Source: an uncultured Paracoccaceae bacterium (GTDB taxonomy: Bacteria; Pseudomonadota; Alphaproteobacteria; Rhodobacterales; Rhodobacteraceae). Taken from it: a stretch of 64,000 bases of DNA. Every line of letters begins with the position of its first letter. Position 1 is the first letter of the stretch. The notes beneath the pieces are model-generated. The model had not been told where the DNA came from, searched no databases, and saw only the letters and a list, made by a program, of their open reading frames with translations. Shown piece after piece: positions 27,076 through 36,278 of this stretch. The position numbers were made by a program, and so were the translations under genes. The DNA is taken from assembly GCA_947488605.1 (NCBI GenBank), contig CANKZJ010000001.1, forward strand, positions 806,001-870,000, written 5' to 3'.

Positions 27076-28169
27076 GTGTTGAACAAGAAATGCATCACGT
27101 CGCCGTCCTTGACGATGTAAGCCTTGCCTTCAGCACGCATTTTGCCCGCCTCTTTCGCAGGTTGCTCACCGCCAAGCGACACGAAGTCATCATAGGCAAT
27201 CGTTTCCGCCCGGATAAAGCCACGCTCAAAATCACCGTGAATAACACCCGCGGCTTGCGGCGCCGAGGTGCCTTCTTTGATCGTCCACGCGCGGGCCTCT
27301 TTGGGGCCGACTGTGAAATAGGTTTGCAGGTGTAACAGCTCGTATCCTGCACGGATCAAACGGTCGAGGCCTGCTTCCTCCAGACCCATTTCGCCAAGGA
27401 ACATCTCGGCCTCGTCAGGTTCGAGCTGGCTGATTTCCTCTTCGATGCGCGCAGAGATCACGACGTGCGAATTGCCCTGTGCCGCGGCCATTTCAGCCAC
27501 GCGCGCGGACTGGCTGTTGCCGGACCCAGCGCTGTCTTCTTCGACGTTGCAAACATAAAGCACGGGTTTAGTGGTCAACAATTGCAGCATTTTCCACTGC
27601 TTGGCATCTTCGGCATCCACCTCGACAGTGCGAGCAGGTTTACCCTCTTCAAGTGCAGCTTGCGCCATTTCAAGCAAGCGCACCTGCTGCACTGCTTCTT
27701 TATCGCCGCCGCGCACTTTGCGGGTCAGGTTCTGCATACGCTTCTCAATGCTTTCCAGATCCGACAGCATCAACTCTGTCTCGATCACGTCGGCATCCTC
27801 AACCGGATCAACACGGCCTTCGACATGGGTGATGTCGTCATCCTCAAAGCAGCGCAGCACATGGGCAATCGCATCGCATTCACGGATGTTAGCAAGGAAC
27901 TGGTTGCCAAGGCCTTCGCCTTGGCTGGCACCCTTCACCAAACCCGCGATATCGACAAACGTCATCCGCGTTGGGATGATCTGCTTGGACGTTGCAATCG
28001 CTGCAAGCTTATCAAGACGCGCGTCCGGGACGGCCACATCACCGACATTGGGTTCAATGGTGCAGAACGGAAAGTTAGCAGCTTGTGCCGCCGCGGTTTT
28101 CGTCAATGCATTAAACAAGGTTGATTTGCCCACATTTGGCAAACCGACAATACCCATCTTGAAACCCAT
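27072..28169 (-). CDS. ychF: Redox-regulated ATPase YchF (OBG family)
   Basis: 365-residue P-loop protein that binds ribosomes and hydrolyses ATP in preference to GTP. Walker A is [14 protein letters not shown], switch/G3 region [17 protein letters not shown], and a TGS domain closes the C-terminus ([12 protein letters not shown]). Often found near pth and rplY; here it is 13 kb from pth with unrelated genes between. Divergent from trpA. Confidence 0.95.
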   Translation of the reverse strand: MGFKMGIVGLPNVGKSTLFNALTKTAAAQAANFPFCTIEPNVGDVAVPDARLDKLAAIATSKQIIPTRMTFVDIAGLVKGASQGEGLGNQFLANIRECDAIAHVLRCFEDDDITHVEGRVDPVEDADVIETELMLSDLESIEKRMQNLTRKVRGGDKEAVQQVRLLEMAQAALEEGKPARTVEVDAEDAKQWKMLQLLTTKPVLYVCNVEEDSAGSGNSQSARVAEMAAAQGNSHVVISARIEEEISQLEPDEAEMFLGEMGLEEAGLDRLIRAGYELLHLQTYFTVGPKEARAWTIKEGTSAPQAAGVIHGDFERGFIRAETIAYDDFVSLGGEQPAKEAGKMRAEGKAYIVKDGDVMHFLFNT

Positions 28170-28307
28170 AACGGCTCTCCTTTGATCCTAGCCGCGCTTC
28201 TAGGGGGGGAAAGCGTAAGGCGCAAGCGACATGCAAAACACACTCTGCCATTGATTTTCTGCGTCCCTTCAAGCAAACCGAGCAGAGTTTGCAGACCGGG
28301 GACCAAG

Positions 28308-29099
28308 ATGAGCAGAATCGACGCTAAATTCGCGCAGTTGCGCCGCGAGGAAAAGAAGGCTTTCGTGGCCTATGTGATGGCGGGTGACCCGAACTATGAG
28401 ACTGGTCTTGAAATCGTCAAAGGCCTGCCAGCAGCAGGCGTTGACATCATTGAGTTGGGCATGCCGTTCACCGATCCGATGGCAGACGGCACCACCATCC
28501 AATTGGCTGGACAGCGCGCACTTGCGGCGGGACAGGACCTTGAAAAAACGCTGGAATATGCGCGCGAGCTTCGCAAAACGGATGACACAACGCCGATTGT
28601 GATGATGGGCTACTATAACCCGATCTATTCGCGCGGCGTTGATGCGTTCTTAGTGGATGCCAAAGCCGCTGGCATTGACGGGTTGATCATCGTTGACCTA
28701 CCACCCGAAGAAGACGAAGAGCTTTGCATTCCGGCCCAAGCGATGGGCATCAACTTTATCCGGCTCGCAACACCAACGACAGACAACAAGCGCCTGCCCA
28801 CCGTCCTGCAAAATACGTCTGGTTTTGTCTACTACGTCTCCGTGACGGGTATCACCGGCACCGCAGAGGCACAGGCGGCGGACGTGGCCCCAGAAGTTGC
28901 GCGCATCAAATCACAAACCGACCTGCCGGTGATTGTTGGCTTTGGCATCAGGACACCAGACGCTGCAGAAGGCATTGCCAAGATTGCAGATGGTGCGGTT
29001 GTCGGTTCGGCGATTGTGGAAAAGATTGGTGCGGGCGAAAGCGTCGCAGATGTCTTGGCATTTGTGAAATCCCTCGCCGATGGCACGCACCGCGGCTAG
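28308..29099 (+). CDS. trpA: Tryptophan synthase alpha subunit
   Basis: Cleaves indole-3-glycerol phosphate to indole and glyceraldehyde-3-phosphate in the last step of tryptophan synthesis. The catalytic region [13 protein letters not shown] and the phosphate loop VGFGIRTPD are intact. The 263-residue length from the ATG at 28308 is standard; the frame is open to 28182 without family similarity. It stands alone, about 14 kb from trpB-trpF, which are on the opposite strand. Confidence 0.95.
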   Translation: MSRIDAKFAQLRREEKKAFVAYVMAGDPNYETGLEIVKGLPAAGVDIIELGMPFTDPMADGTTIQLAGQRALAAGQDLEKTLEYARELRKTDDTTPIVMMGYYNPIYSRGVDAFLVDAKAAGIDGLIIVDLPPEEDEELCIPAQAMGINFIRLATPTTDNKRLPTVLQNTSGFVYYVSVTGITGTAEAQAADVAPEVARIKSQTDLPVIVGFGIRTPDAAEGIAKIADGAVVGSAIVEKIGAGESVADVLAFVKSLADGTHRG

Positions 29100-29190
29100 C
29101 GGGGGGCCGCCAAGTTGACCCAGATCAACGCGCCTCTTGCGCGAACCCTCTAAATCGGTAACAAATAATTACCAATTTGAGGATTTCGCC

Positions 29191-30354
29191 ATGCCTGTCA
29201 TTACCACCATCGATGATCTTAAGCGTCTTCATAAGCGGCGTACGCCCAAGATGTTCTATGACTACGCTGAAAGCGGTAGTTGGACAGAACAGACTTTTCG
29301 CGAAAACACCTCTGACTTTGACCAGATCCGCCTGCGTCAGCGGATTGCGGTGGATATGACCAATCGCACGACAGCCAGCCAGATGATCGGGCAAGATGTC
29401 TCCATGCCTGTCGCCCTCGCCCCTGTTGGACTGACCGGCATGCAATGTGCGGATGGCGAGATCAAAGCGGCACGTGCTGCGGAAAAATTTGGTGTCCCAT
29501 TCACGTTATCCACAATGTCGATTTGCTCGATTGAGGATGTGGCAGAAAATACCGACAAACCGTTCTGGTTTCAGGTCTACACGCTGAAAGACGACGACTT
29601 TATGCAGCGGTTATTCGACCGCGCCCGTGATGCGGGTTGTTCAGCAATGGTAATCACGCTTGATCTGCAAATCTTGGGCCAACGGCACAAAGACCTGAAA
29701 AACGGTCTGTCTGCCCCGCCCAAATTCACCGTCGCCAGTATGGCTGATCTGGCAACCAAGTGGTCATGGGGGCTGGGGATGCTGGGCACTAAACGCCGAT
29801 TCTTTGGCAATATTGTTGGGCACGCAAAAGGCGTGTCAGATCCATCCTCATTGGCGTCATGGACAGCCGAGGCGTTTGATCACGCGCTGGATTGGAACCG
29901 TGTCGCGCAATTGATGAAAATGTGGGGCGGGCCCGTCATCCTCAAAGGTATTCTTGACGTCGACGACGCCAAGAAAGCCGCCGAGTTGGGTGCAGATGCG
30001 ATTATTGTATCCAATCACGGTGGGCGGCAGCTTGATGGTGCGTTGTCATCGATCCGCGCCTTGCCCGCCATTATGGATGCGGTTGGCGACAAGGTCGAAG
30101 TGCATTTGGATAGCGGTATACGCTCTGGCCAAGACGTGTTGAAGGCGCTCGCGATGGGAGCCAAAGGCACTTACATCGGGCGCGCTTTCGTCAACGGGTT
30201 GGGTGCAATGGGTGAAAAAGGCGTGACCACCGCGCTTGAGGTTATCCATAAGGAACTCGACACCACCATGGCCCTGTGCGGACGGCGCGATGTGAATACG
30301 CTGGACCGCGACGTCTTGTTGGTGCCCGAAAACTTCGAAGGCCGCTGGGCTTAG
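29191..30354 (+). CDS. lldD: FMN-dependent L-lactate dehydrogenase-like enzyme
   Basis: 387-residue alpha-hydroxy-acid dehydrogenase (LldD family). FMN and substrate residues are in IIVSNHGGRQLDGA (catalytic His and Arg) with HLDSGIRSGQD following. It would oxidise L-lactate to pyruvate, passing electrons to quinone. The start MPVITTIDDLKRLH is set by a TTGAGGA ribosome site. A second, more divergent paralogue sits in the sulfonate cluster at 33.6 kb. Its stop shares TTAG with the convergent MFS gene. Confidence 0.88.
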   Translation: MPVITTIDDLKRLHKRRTPKMFYDYAESGSWTEQTFRENTSDFDQIRLRQRIAVDMTNRTTASQMIGQDVSMPVALAPVGLTGMQCADGEIKAARAAEKFGVPFTLSTMSICSIEDVAENTDKPFWFQVYTLKDDDFMQRLFDRARDAGCSAMVITLDLQILGQRHKDLKNGLSAPPKFTVASMADLATKWSWGLGMLGTKRRFFGNIVGHAKGVSDPSSLASWTAEAFDHALDWNRVAQLMKMWGGPVILKGILDVDDAKKAAELGADAIIVSNHGGRQLDGALSSIRALPAIMDAVGDKVEVHLDSGIRSGQDVLKALAMGAKGTYIGRAFVNGLGAMGEKGVTTALEVIHKELDTTMALCGRRDVNTLDRDVLLVPENFEGRWA

Positions 30355-31508
30355 GTCTCGACAGCGGCATCGTGGCGCGGTTGCCGCTTTACTAGCAACG
30401 CCAATGGCAATGCCGTCAGCAGCAGCACAGCGACGCCCAAGAACGCCATACGCAAACCGAACGCTTCTGACATGAGGCCCATCAACATGGGCGCGAAAAA
30501 GAAGCCTGAAAAACCAATGACGGCTGTACGGCTGATCGCTTCGGTGCGCAGATGAGGGGCGACCAACTTGCCGACCAAGGCCAAACCCATCGGGCCAATG
30601 ACCGACACGCCAAGACCCAAGATACCGAAACCAACATAGGCCACGAGCGGGGTCGGTGCGAAAGCGGCAATGACCGCTCCCGTCGCGGAAATCACCGACG
30701 CACCGATCACGACTGAAACCTCTCGCAGCCGCTCGGCCACGGCTTGCCCAGAGAACCGCCCGATTGCCATCGTAATGCCCAACATTGCTGGACCCAAAGC
30801 ACCCTCGGCAGCACCACCGCCCAGCGTGCGCTCGACGTGCAGGGCTGACCATGCCTCAACTGTCGCCTCTGACATAAAGGCCACCAGCACGATTGCACCG
30901 CAAAGCACAATCGGCCAAAGCGGATAGCGTCCCGCATAGCCTTCTTCGGCAGCGACATAGGTCACATCCATCCGCATCATGGGCAACAACAACAATGCAA
31001 CCACTCCAAAGGCCGCGAACACTGGTGTTGGTGGTAGGCCTGCCTCACGTGTGAAGCTGACAACAATGGCACCCACGGCATAGGCTACCGAAAACATCGC
31101 ATGATTGGCGTTCATTAAGGGGCGGTTGTGTTTGGCTTCCAACTCGCTCACGCGGGCATTCATCACAACATCAAGCAATCCAGATGCAAGGCCCACCAAG
31201 GCCATCGTCAGCGCAAAAACCAAAGGGGCGGTTATCTGTCCGGGCAGCAACCACGCGAACGCAAGAAATGCTGTCCCCACCTGCATACTGCGCGCGCCCA
31301 ACAGACGGTCCGCGCGTGGTGCGAGCCACATCGCAGAAACAAGACCAGTCGCAGAACCCAGCAGCAAAGTGCCAAAAAGCGCATCCGACGCCGCAAGTTG
31401 GTCCTTGATCACAGGAACATAAGCCGCAAAGCAGCCCCAAAACATGCCAATGACCACAAAAGCCGTAGCGGGGCGCCGGGACAGTGAAAGGGCACTTAAT
31501 ACAGACAT
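30351..31508 (-). CDS. MFS transporter
   Basis: About 385 residues with twelve predicted membrane segments and the MFS loop LAPRADRLLGAR between segments 2 and 3. No substrate can be assigned. MSVLSALSLSRRPATAF (31508) is the more natural start; the frame is open for another 12 codons. Convergent with lldD, sharing four bases. Confidence 0.78.
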   Translation of the reverse strand: MSVLSALSLSRRPATAFVVIGMFWGCFAAYVPVIKDQLAASDALFGTLLLGSATGLVSAMWLAPRADRLLGARSMQVGTAFLAFAWLLPGQITAPLVFALTMALVGLASGLLDVVMNARVSELEAKHNRPLMNANHAMFSVAYAVGAIVVSFTREAGLPPTPVFAAFGVVALLLLPMMRMDVTYVAAEEGYAGRYPLWPIVLCGAIVLVAFMSEATVEAWSALHVERTLGGGAAEGALGPAMLGITMAIGRFSGQAVAERLREVSVVIGASVISATGAVIAAFAPTPLVAYVGFGILGLGVSVIGPMGLALVGKLVAPHLRTEAISRTAVIGFSGFFFAPMLMGLMSEAFGLRMAFLGVAVLLLTALPLALLVKRQPRHDAAVET

Positions 31509-31571
31509 GCCAGCATGCCTGCCCGCGTTTTTCATCCAAAGCAAGTTTCAAAGTTAGCGCGGCAGAATTGC

Positions 31572-31931
31572 TTAAGCGCCGTCTTGTTGATCGCACCAAA
31601 AAACGATGATTTTAGTCAGCTCATCGGCTTTATCTTCCAGATCATCCAGTGACATGACTTTGAAGCTTCGCGCCTCTTTGCCGTCGCCTGACAAGTTGGG
31701 AAAGTCACCGCGAATTTCGGCCCCTTTGTGAAACATAAGTGAAGCGTGTTGCTTGGCCTTGGGAAAGAAACTGGCAATGTTGCCCTTATAGATAAAGGTG
31801 GGTGACTGCCATTTGATTGCCTCGGTCACACGTGGATCGGCCTTCAGGATCAGTGCCCTCATCGCGGCAACAACAGGTTTCATTGGGTTATCGTACGCAT
31901 CCATCCATGCATCAACATCCGGGTTCTTCAT
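31572..31931 (-). CDS. DUF1801 family protein
   Basis: 119 residues of the DUF1801 (YdhG-like) fold: AWMDAYDNPMKPVVAAMRAL, then EAIKWQSPTFIYKG and a final VMSLDDLEDKADELTKII. The family has no settled function. It starts at MKNPDVDAW (31931), overlapping the SnoaL-like gene stop in ATGA, so the two are co-translated. Confidence 0.8.
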   Translation of the reverse strand: MKNPDVDAWMDAYDNPMKPVVAAMRALILKADPRVTEAIKWQSPTFIYKGNIASFFPKAKQHASLMFHKGAEIRGDFPNLSGDGKEARSFKVMSLDDLEDKADELTKIIVFWCDQQDGA

Positions 31932-32299
31932 AATTCTTGCCCCATATCCAATGTCGTGGTCAGCGACGCGATCAAACCATCGCGCATAACAAACACGTTC
32001 ATGCCGCTGCCCTGCCCGCCGGGGATCGCCTGCGAGATGCAGGTCCATGTGACAGTGATCACTTCGCCATTCACCTCAACTGCGCCCAACTGAATAACAG
32101 CATCATTGAAGGCATCTGTGCGGCTGGCATCAAATGCAGCTATGATTGCATCGCGCCCCTTATGCGGTGTGCTTTGACCGGAGAAAGGTTCTGAATACAC
32201 AGCATCAGGCGCGAAAATATCGCGGAGCTTGTCCAAGCCAGAAGGCCCCGCTTGCATTGCGAGAAAGAAATTGGTGATCTGAAGCGGCATCTGGTTCAT
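31928..32299 (-). CDS. SnoaL-like / NTF2-fold protein
   Basis: 123 residues with the NTF2-like pattern (FFLAMQAGPSGLDKLRDIFAPDAVYSEP split over the first half, then GRDAIIAAFD and GEVITVTWTC). Members are small-molecule isomerases, cyclases or binding proteins; no substrate is evident. First gene of a two-gene unit with DUF1801 and divergent, 17 bases away, from a LuxR-type regulator that may control it. Confidence 0.75.
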   Translation of the reverse strand: MNQMPLQITNFFLAMQAGPSGLDKLRDIFAPDAVYSEPFSGQSTPHKGRDAIIAAFDASRTDAFNDAVIQLGAVEVNGEVITVTWTCISQAIPGGQGSGMNVFVMRDGLIASLTTTLDMGQEL

Positions 32300-32316
32300 T
32301 AGAAAAGGCCTTACTT

Positions 32317-32721
32317 ATGTCTGTACGTCCTGACGTCTTAGCGGCATTAGCGGCATCCGTGCGTGACCTGCGGGACGAACCGCAAACGCCGATCCCGGTC
32401 GCTGTTATCGCTGCTTTGGCAAATGTCGCCAGACCGGGCGTGACACTGAAAATCGACTTCGCGGCAAGTGCGACCATAGGTGCCCCGCTTGTGATGGTGA
32501 CAAAGCAAACTGACGAAGTCGCTGTTTTTGCCTGCCTGACACCGCGCCAACGCAGCGTTGCGGCCCTGTTGGCGGAAGGCCGCTCCAATAAACAGATAGC
32601 CGGGGATTTGGGCATCTCTGTCAGCACCGTTAAGGACCATGTGCACGCTATTTTGCATCGTCTTGACCTTCCTTCGCGCGGTGCTGTCATCGCCGCGGCG
32701 CATTCTGTGGGGTCAGCCTAA
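32317..32721 (+). CDS. LuxR-type helix-turn-helix regulator
   Basis: 134 residues. The C-terminal 65 residues are a LuxR/FixJ DNA-binding domain ([20 protein letters not shown] and [17 protein letters not shown]). The N-terminal 65 residues contain no recognisable receiver or autoinducer domain. Divergent from the SnoaL-like/DUF1801 pair with only 17 bases between start codons, so their expression must be linked. Confidence 0.82.
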   Translation: MSVRPDVLAALAASVRDLRDEPQTPIPVAVIAALANVARPGVTLKIDFAASATIGAPLVMVTKQTDEVAVFACLTPRQRSVAALLAEGRSNKQIAGDLGISVSTVKDHVHAILHRLDLPSRGAVIAAAHSVGSA

Positions 32722-32876
32722 AAGCCCCTGTAGCGTCGCACAATCCATCCAAAGATGGATGCAGCACCCATACGCCGCAAAAACGGCTTTCCAAAAACCC
32801 GAATCCCCCCTATACGGCGGGCTTCATCGGGCTCGGACACCCTTGGAGGCGGGCCCCTACATTAAGGAATATTACT

Positions 32877-33542
32877 ATGGCTGGAAAGATCCCAGATCTT
32901 AACGCCAAGGTACGCGCGGGGACAGGCAAGGGGGCCGCCCGCCAAGCTCGCCGTGATGGCGACGTACCTGGCATTGTTTATGGCGGCGGTGTTGACCCGC
33001 AAGCTATTAGCATCCCATTCAACTACCTTCTGACAAAATTGCGCAAGGGTGGCTTTATGTCCACGCTGCACAACCTCAAGATTGAGGGCGAAGAAGACGT
33101 CCGCGTGATCTGCCGTGGCGTTCAGCGCGACGTGGTCAAGGACTTGCCACGTCACATCGACCTGATGCGCCTAAAGCGCACAAGCCGTGTGAAAATCTTT
33201 ATCCCTGTTGAGTTCCTCAACGCGGATACATGCCCCGGCGTGAAAAAAGGTGGCGTTCTGACTGTTGTTCGTAACGAAGTCGAACTTGATGTTCTGGCCG
33301 GCGACATTCCAGAGCACATCGAGATTGATCTGGCGAACGTCGAAATCGGTGACACCATCTCGATCAGCGACGTCACACTGCCAGAAGGTGCGACACCTGC
33401 CATCACTGACCGTGACTTTGTCATTGCCAATGTTTCTGCACCACGTGCATTGCTTGCTGACGATGATGATGATGAAGGCGAAGAGGTCGCAGCAGACGCT
33501 GTACCAACTGCTGGTGACGAAGAAGCTGCCGCAGAAGAGTAA
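32877..33542 (+). CDS. rplY: 50S ribosomal protein L25/general stress protein Ctc
   Basis: 221 residues: an N-terminal L25 5S-rRNA-binding domain (about 1-95), a C-terminal beta domain (TL5/CTC type) and a highly acidic tail ([13 protein letters not shown]). It binds 5S rRNA in the large subunit. AAGGAA precedes the ATG. A strong terminator follows the stop. rplY usually adjoins pth; here about 7 kb of sulfonate genes lies between them. Confidence 0.95.
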   Translation: MAGKIPDLNAKVRAGTGKGAARQARRDGDVPGIVYGGGVDPQAISIPFNYLLTKLRKGGFMSTLHNLKIEGEEDVRVICRGVQRDVVKDLPRHIDLMRLKRTSRVKIFIPVEFLNADTCPGVKKGGVLTVVRNEVELDVLAGDIPEHIEIDLANVEIGDTISISDVTLPEGATPAITDRDFVIANVSAPRALLADDDDDEGEEVAADAVPTAGDEEAAAEE

Positions 33543-33569
33543 TCAACACCAATCGTGTTGCAAAATTCA

Positions 33570-33599
33570 AAAGGGCATCCCAATCGGGATGCCCTTTTT
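33570..33599 (+). terminator. Rho-independent terminator of rplY
   Basis: Perfect 9-bp stem GGGCATCCC / GGGATGCCC (33573-33581 and 33586-33594) with loop AATC and a T5 run after it, 30 bases past the rplY stop. The flanking A and T runs could serve the convergent lldD-like gene in the other direction as well. Confidence 0.92.
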
Positions 33600-33621
33600 C
33601 GTTGCTCATGAGTGGTTTCGT

Positions 33622-34719
33622 CTAGTTGGGCTGGTTTAATAGATCGCGCTGTCCAACTTGCGCGAGGGTAATGCTGGTCTCTGAGCGCAACACATTCCAT
33701 AGCTCTTGCAGGCCTTCTTCGCCGCCTGCGGCAATGGCGAATTGCAAGACCCGCCCGAAGAATGTGAAGTTGGCCCCTTGGTGGTAGGCTTTGACGACAT
33801 CTTCGCCGCTGCGCAGACCGGTGTCGTAAAAAAGCGGATAGTCAGCACCGACCGCCTGTCTGATCTTGGCTAATTCCAGGATCGGTGGCGGCGCACTGTC
33901 GAGTTGCCGTGATCCGTGACTGGACACTTGAACGGCATCGACGCCCGCCCCCTTGAGTGCGACCGCGTCATCAGCATCCAAGACGCCTTTGACCACCAGT
34001 TTACCCGGCCACATCTGTCGTAGCTTGGTCAAAGTATCCCAGTCAGCCTTTGCACGGCTTTCGGTGCGATCAAAGTCATAGCCCGGCATGTCGAAATTCG
34101 CCATTTGCGGTTTGCCCGCAAACAGTGACGTCAGCGACCAGCGTGGGTGAAGCGCGAAATCCATGAATTGCCTAGGGCCGATCTTGAACGGCATCGTAAA
34201 GCCGTGACGCAACTCACGCGGGCGACGGCCCACTTCGGCGACGTCAACAGTCAGAACGATCGTTTCATAGCCCGCAGCCTTGGCGCGTTCGACCAATTTA
34301 AACGTGCCTTCGCCATCACCAGAAAAATAGAGCTGAAACCACGCGTTGCCCTCAGCGGCTTCGATCAATGGCTCCATCGCGGTGGATGCGACGGTGGATA
34401 CACCCAATGGCACGTTTTCACGCGCGGCCAACCGCGCCAGCATCATGTCTGCGCCGGGGCCAGACAGGTTGCACATACCCATCGGGCTGATGCCAAAGGG
34501 TGCATTCGTGGGTTTGTCCCAAAGCGGAACAGACAGCGACCGATCACTGACGTCACGCAAAATGCGTGGACGTAACTCCAGATTGTCAAAGGCCGCACGA
34601 TTACGCGCGGCCCCTGTTTCGGCGCCAGCGGCGCCATCAATATAATCAAAAACCATCCAAGGAAGACGCTTGCGGGCAAGCCTGCGGGCGTCCTCGCTTG
34701 AATGAATCTTTGCAGCCAT
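33622..34719 (-). CDS. FMN 2-hydroxyacid dehydrogenase, possible sulfolactate dehydrogenase
   Basis: 365-residue LldD-family flavoprotein. Catalytic His and Arg are kept in SSHGSRQLDSAPPPI, though the usual SNHGGRQLD is altered. It begins directly after the comE stop (0-base gap) and ends the sulfonate operon. Operon position between HpsN (product sulfolactate) and ComDE (substrate sulfopyruvate) points to oxidation of sulfolactate to sulfopyruvate, a step done in other bacteria by SlcC/ComC or SlcD; this is inference. Plain lactate or mandelate-type activity is the alternative. Confidence 0.75.
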   Translation of the reverse strand: MAAKIHSSEDARRLARKRLPWMVFDYIDGAAGAETGAARNRAAFDNLELRPRILRDVSDRSLSVPLWDKPTNAPFGISPMGMCNLSGPGADMMLARLAARENVPLGVSTVASTAMEPLIEAAEGNAWFQLYFSGDGEGTFKLVERAKAAGYETIVLTVDVAEVGRRPRELRHGFTMPFKIGPRQFMDFALHPRWSLTSLFAGKPQMANFDMPGYDFDRTESRAKADWDTLTKLRQMWPGKLVVKGVLDADDAVALKGAGVDAVQVSSHGSRQLDSAPPPILELAKIRQAVGADYPLFYDTGLRSGEDVVKAYHQGANFTFFGRVLQFAIAAGGEEGLQELWNVLRSETSITLAQVGQRDLLNQPN

Positions 34720-35274
34720 TTAGCTGGCCACAGCTTTCATGAAACGATCACGGATCACGACCGGATCCATTGTGATAACTGGCAGCTTGATATTGCCGCT
34801 GTCGCACTTGCTGACGATGATCGTCATCTGTTTGCTGTCGATCGCCGCTTGCAGCGTTTTGCCAGTGTCTACGTCTTGGCACACAACAACGTTTTCACAG
34901 CCACAAGCTGTCGCCACGTTCTCAAGCTTGGTTTTCATGCCAGCGTATGTTGGCTGGTCACCAGTTGAGCCGTAGGAGCCGTTGTCGATGATCAACAGAA
35001 CAAAGTTGTCAGCAACGTTGTTGGCAATCGTTGGCAGCGTGCCAAGGTTGGTCAAAACAGAACCGTCGCCATCGATAGAGATGACAGTCTTATCTTGTGC
35101 CAAAGCAAGGCCAAGACCAATTGATGATGACAGGCCCATTGTGCCCAGCATGTAAAAGTTCTTTTCGTTATCATCGATCATGTGCAGCTCTTGGCTGGGC
35201 AGACCGATGTTACAAACGACAAGGTTGTCATGAAGGATTGGCGCGATTTCGCGCAGGATTTCAGAACGGATCAT
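34720..35274 (-). CDS. comE: Sulfopyruvate decarboxylase, beta subunit
   Basis: 184-residue thiamine-diphosphate-binding half of sulfopyruvate decarboxylase, which makes sulfoacetaldehyde and CO2. The TPP motif starts ISIDGDGSVLTNLG and closes with IIDNGSYGSTGDQP. The start MIRSEILREIAP overlaps the comD stop in ATGA; a longer frame to 35616 is only antisense-like sequence inside comD. Subunit splitting as ComD/ComE is standard for this enzyme. Confidence 0.9.
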   Translation of the reverse strand: MIRSEILREIAPILHDNLVVCNIGLPSQELHMIDDNEKNFYMLGTMGLSSSIGLGLALAQDKTVISIDGDGSVLTNLGTLPTIANNVADNFVLLIIDNGSYGSTGDQPTYAGMKTKLENVATACGCENVVVCQDVDTGKTLQAAIDSKQMTIIVSKCDSGNIKLPVITMDPVVIRDRFMKAVAS

Positions 35275-35777
35275 TGGTCGCCGTAGCCTCCCCAGAAAGA
35301 TGCATCGGTCAGGATTGCGACCGGCTTGTTGCACATGAATGTGTACTTCAGGATTGCGTCCAGCTCGTCTGCGTCGCTTTCCTTGTGGAAGTGATAGGTC
35401 GGGATGTTCAGCTGGTTCAGCAGTGCCTTGGTGTGCACGGCCATTTCGACCTGACACGCCACAGGTTCGCGCAACTCGCCACGGTAGCTGATCAGCATTG
35501 GCAACGGCATGCGGTAATACTGGGTCAGTGTGGCCAGGGTATTGATTGTCACACCAATCGCCGTGTTCTGCATAATGATCGCAGGACGCTTGCCGCCCAT
35601 GAACGCACCAGCGCAAAGGCCCATGCCCTCGTCTTCCTTGTTGGACGGGATGTGGAAAATCTCGGGGCGTGCTTCAACTTCTTCGATAACACCTGCCAGC
35701 TGCTTGCAAGGCACAGTGGTGATAAATGATACATCGTTGGCGACAAGGTCGTCGACGATCTTCTTGCTGATGTCCAA
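35271..35777 (-). CDS. comD: Sulfopyruvate decarboxylase, alpha subunit
   Basis: 168-residue Pyr-type half of the thiamine-diphosphate enzyme: FITTVPCKQLAGVIEEVEA, then IPSNKEDEGMGLCAGAFMGG with the catalytic Glu. Works as a heteromer with ComE encoded immediately after. It follows the universal-stress gene by 60 bases in the same operon. Confidence 0.9.
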   Translation of the reverse strand: MDISKKIVDDLVANDVSFITTVPCKQLAGVIEEVEARPEIFHIPSNKEDEGMGLCAGAFMGGKRPAIIMQNTAIGVTINTLATLTQYYRMPLPMLISYRGELREPVACQVEMAVHTKALLNQLNIPTYHFHKESDADELDAILKYTFMCNKPVAILTDASFWGGYGDQ

Positions 35778-35837
35778 GGTCTTAGGTCTCCTGATTGCGC
35801 CCTTGAAAGAGGGGCGTTGGTTCTGGGTAAAACGGGG

Positions 35838-36251
35838 TTAAGCGGGGTAGCGGGCGACGTGCACGGCACATGGGGCGTGCTGCACAACGCGCGCTGCGGT
35901 TGAGCCAAGCAAATAGTCAATAAGACCGGGTTTATGGGATCCCAGCACAATGCAGTCTGCTTTCAACGAGGTTGCGGTATCGACAATCGTGCGACCACTG
36001 TGGCCTTGCACAGTAACGGCTTGCACGCCGTCCATGTCAGCGACACGCTGGTTCATTTCTGTCTCGGCACGGCTGAATGCGTTCTTCATCACGCTTTCAT
36101 CCACATAGGCACCGACAGAGTTATTGGGGGCTTCATGGACGTGCAAAGCAGTGATCTGACCGCCCTCAGCCAATAGCGTGCGCGCGATTTGCATCGTGAT
36201 GTCAGCGATCCCGTGATCAAGCGCCATAGGGACGAGGATATGCTTATACAT
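35838..36251 (-). CDS. Universal stress protein (UspA family)
   Basis: 137-residue Usp domain. The ATP-binding loop is seen in VLGSHKPGLIDYLLGSTA and the family start is ILVPMALD. It is embedded in the sulfonate operon between the zinc alcohol dehydrogenase (27-base gap) and comD (60-base gap). A link to sulfite or aldehyde stress during sulfonate use is conceivable but unproven. Confidence 0.88.
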   Translation of the reverse strand: MYKHILVPMALDHGIADITMQIARTLLAEGGQITALHVHEAPNNSVGAYVDESVMKNAFSRAETEMNQRVADMDGVQAVTVQGHSGRTIVDTATSLKADCIVLGSHKPGLIDYLLGSTAARVVQHAPCAVHVARYPA

Positions 36252-36278
36252 GTGAAATCTCCTTGGTGTTTTGCTTTA

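Noticed and set aside
32743-32760. Hairpin ATCCATC / GATGGAT after the LuxR-type gene
   Set aside because: Perfect 7-bp stem with CAAA loop but no T run, so not a convincing terminator; function unclear.
34720-35616. A 298-residue start for the comE frame
   Set aside because: The first 114 codons lie in another frame of comD and look non-coding; the true start overlaps the comD stop at 35274.
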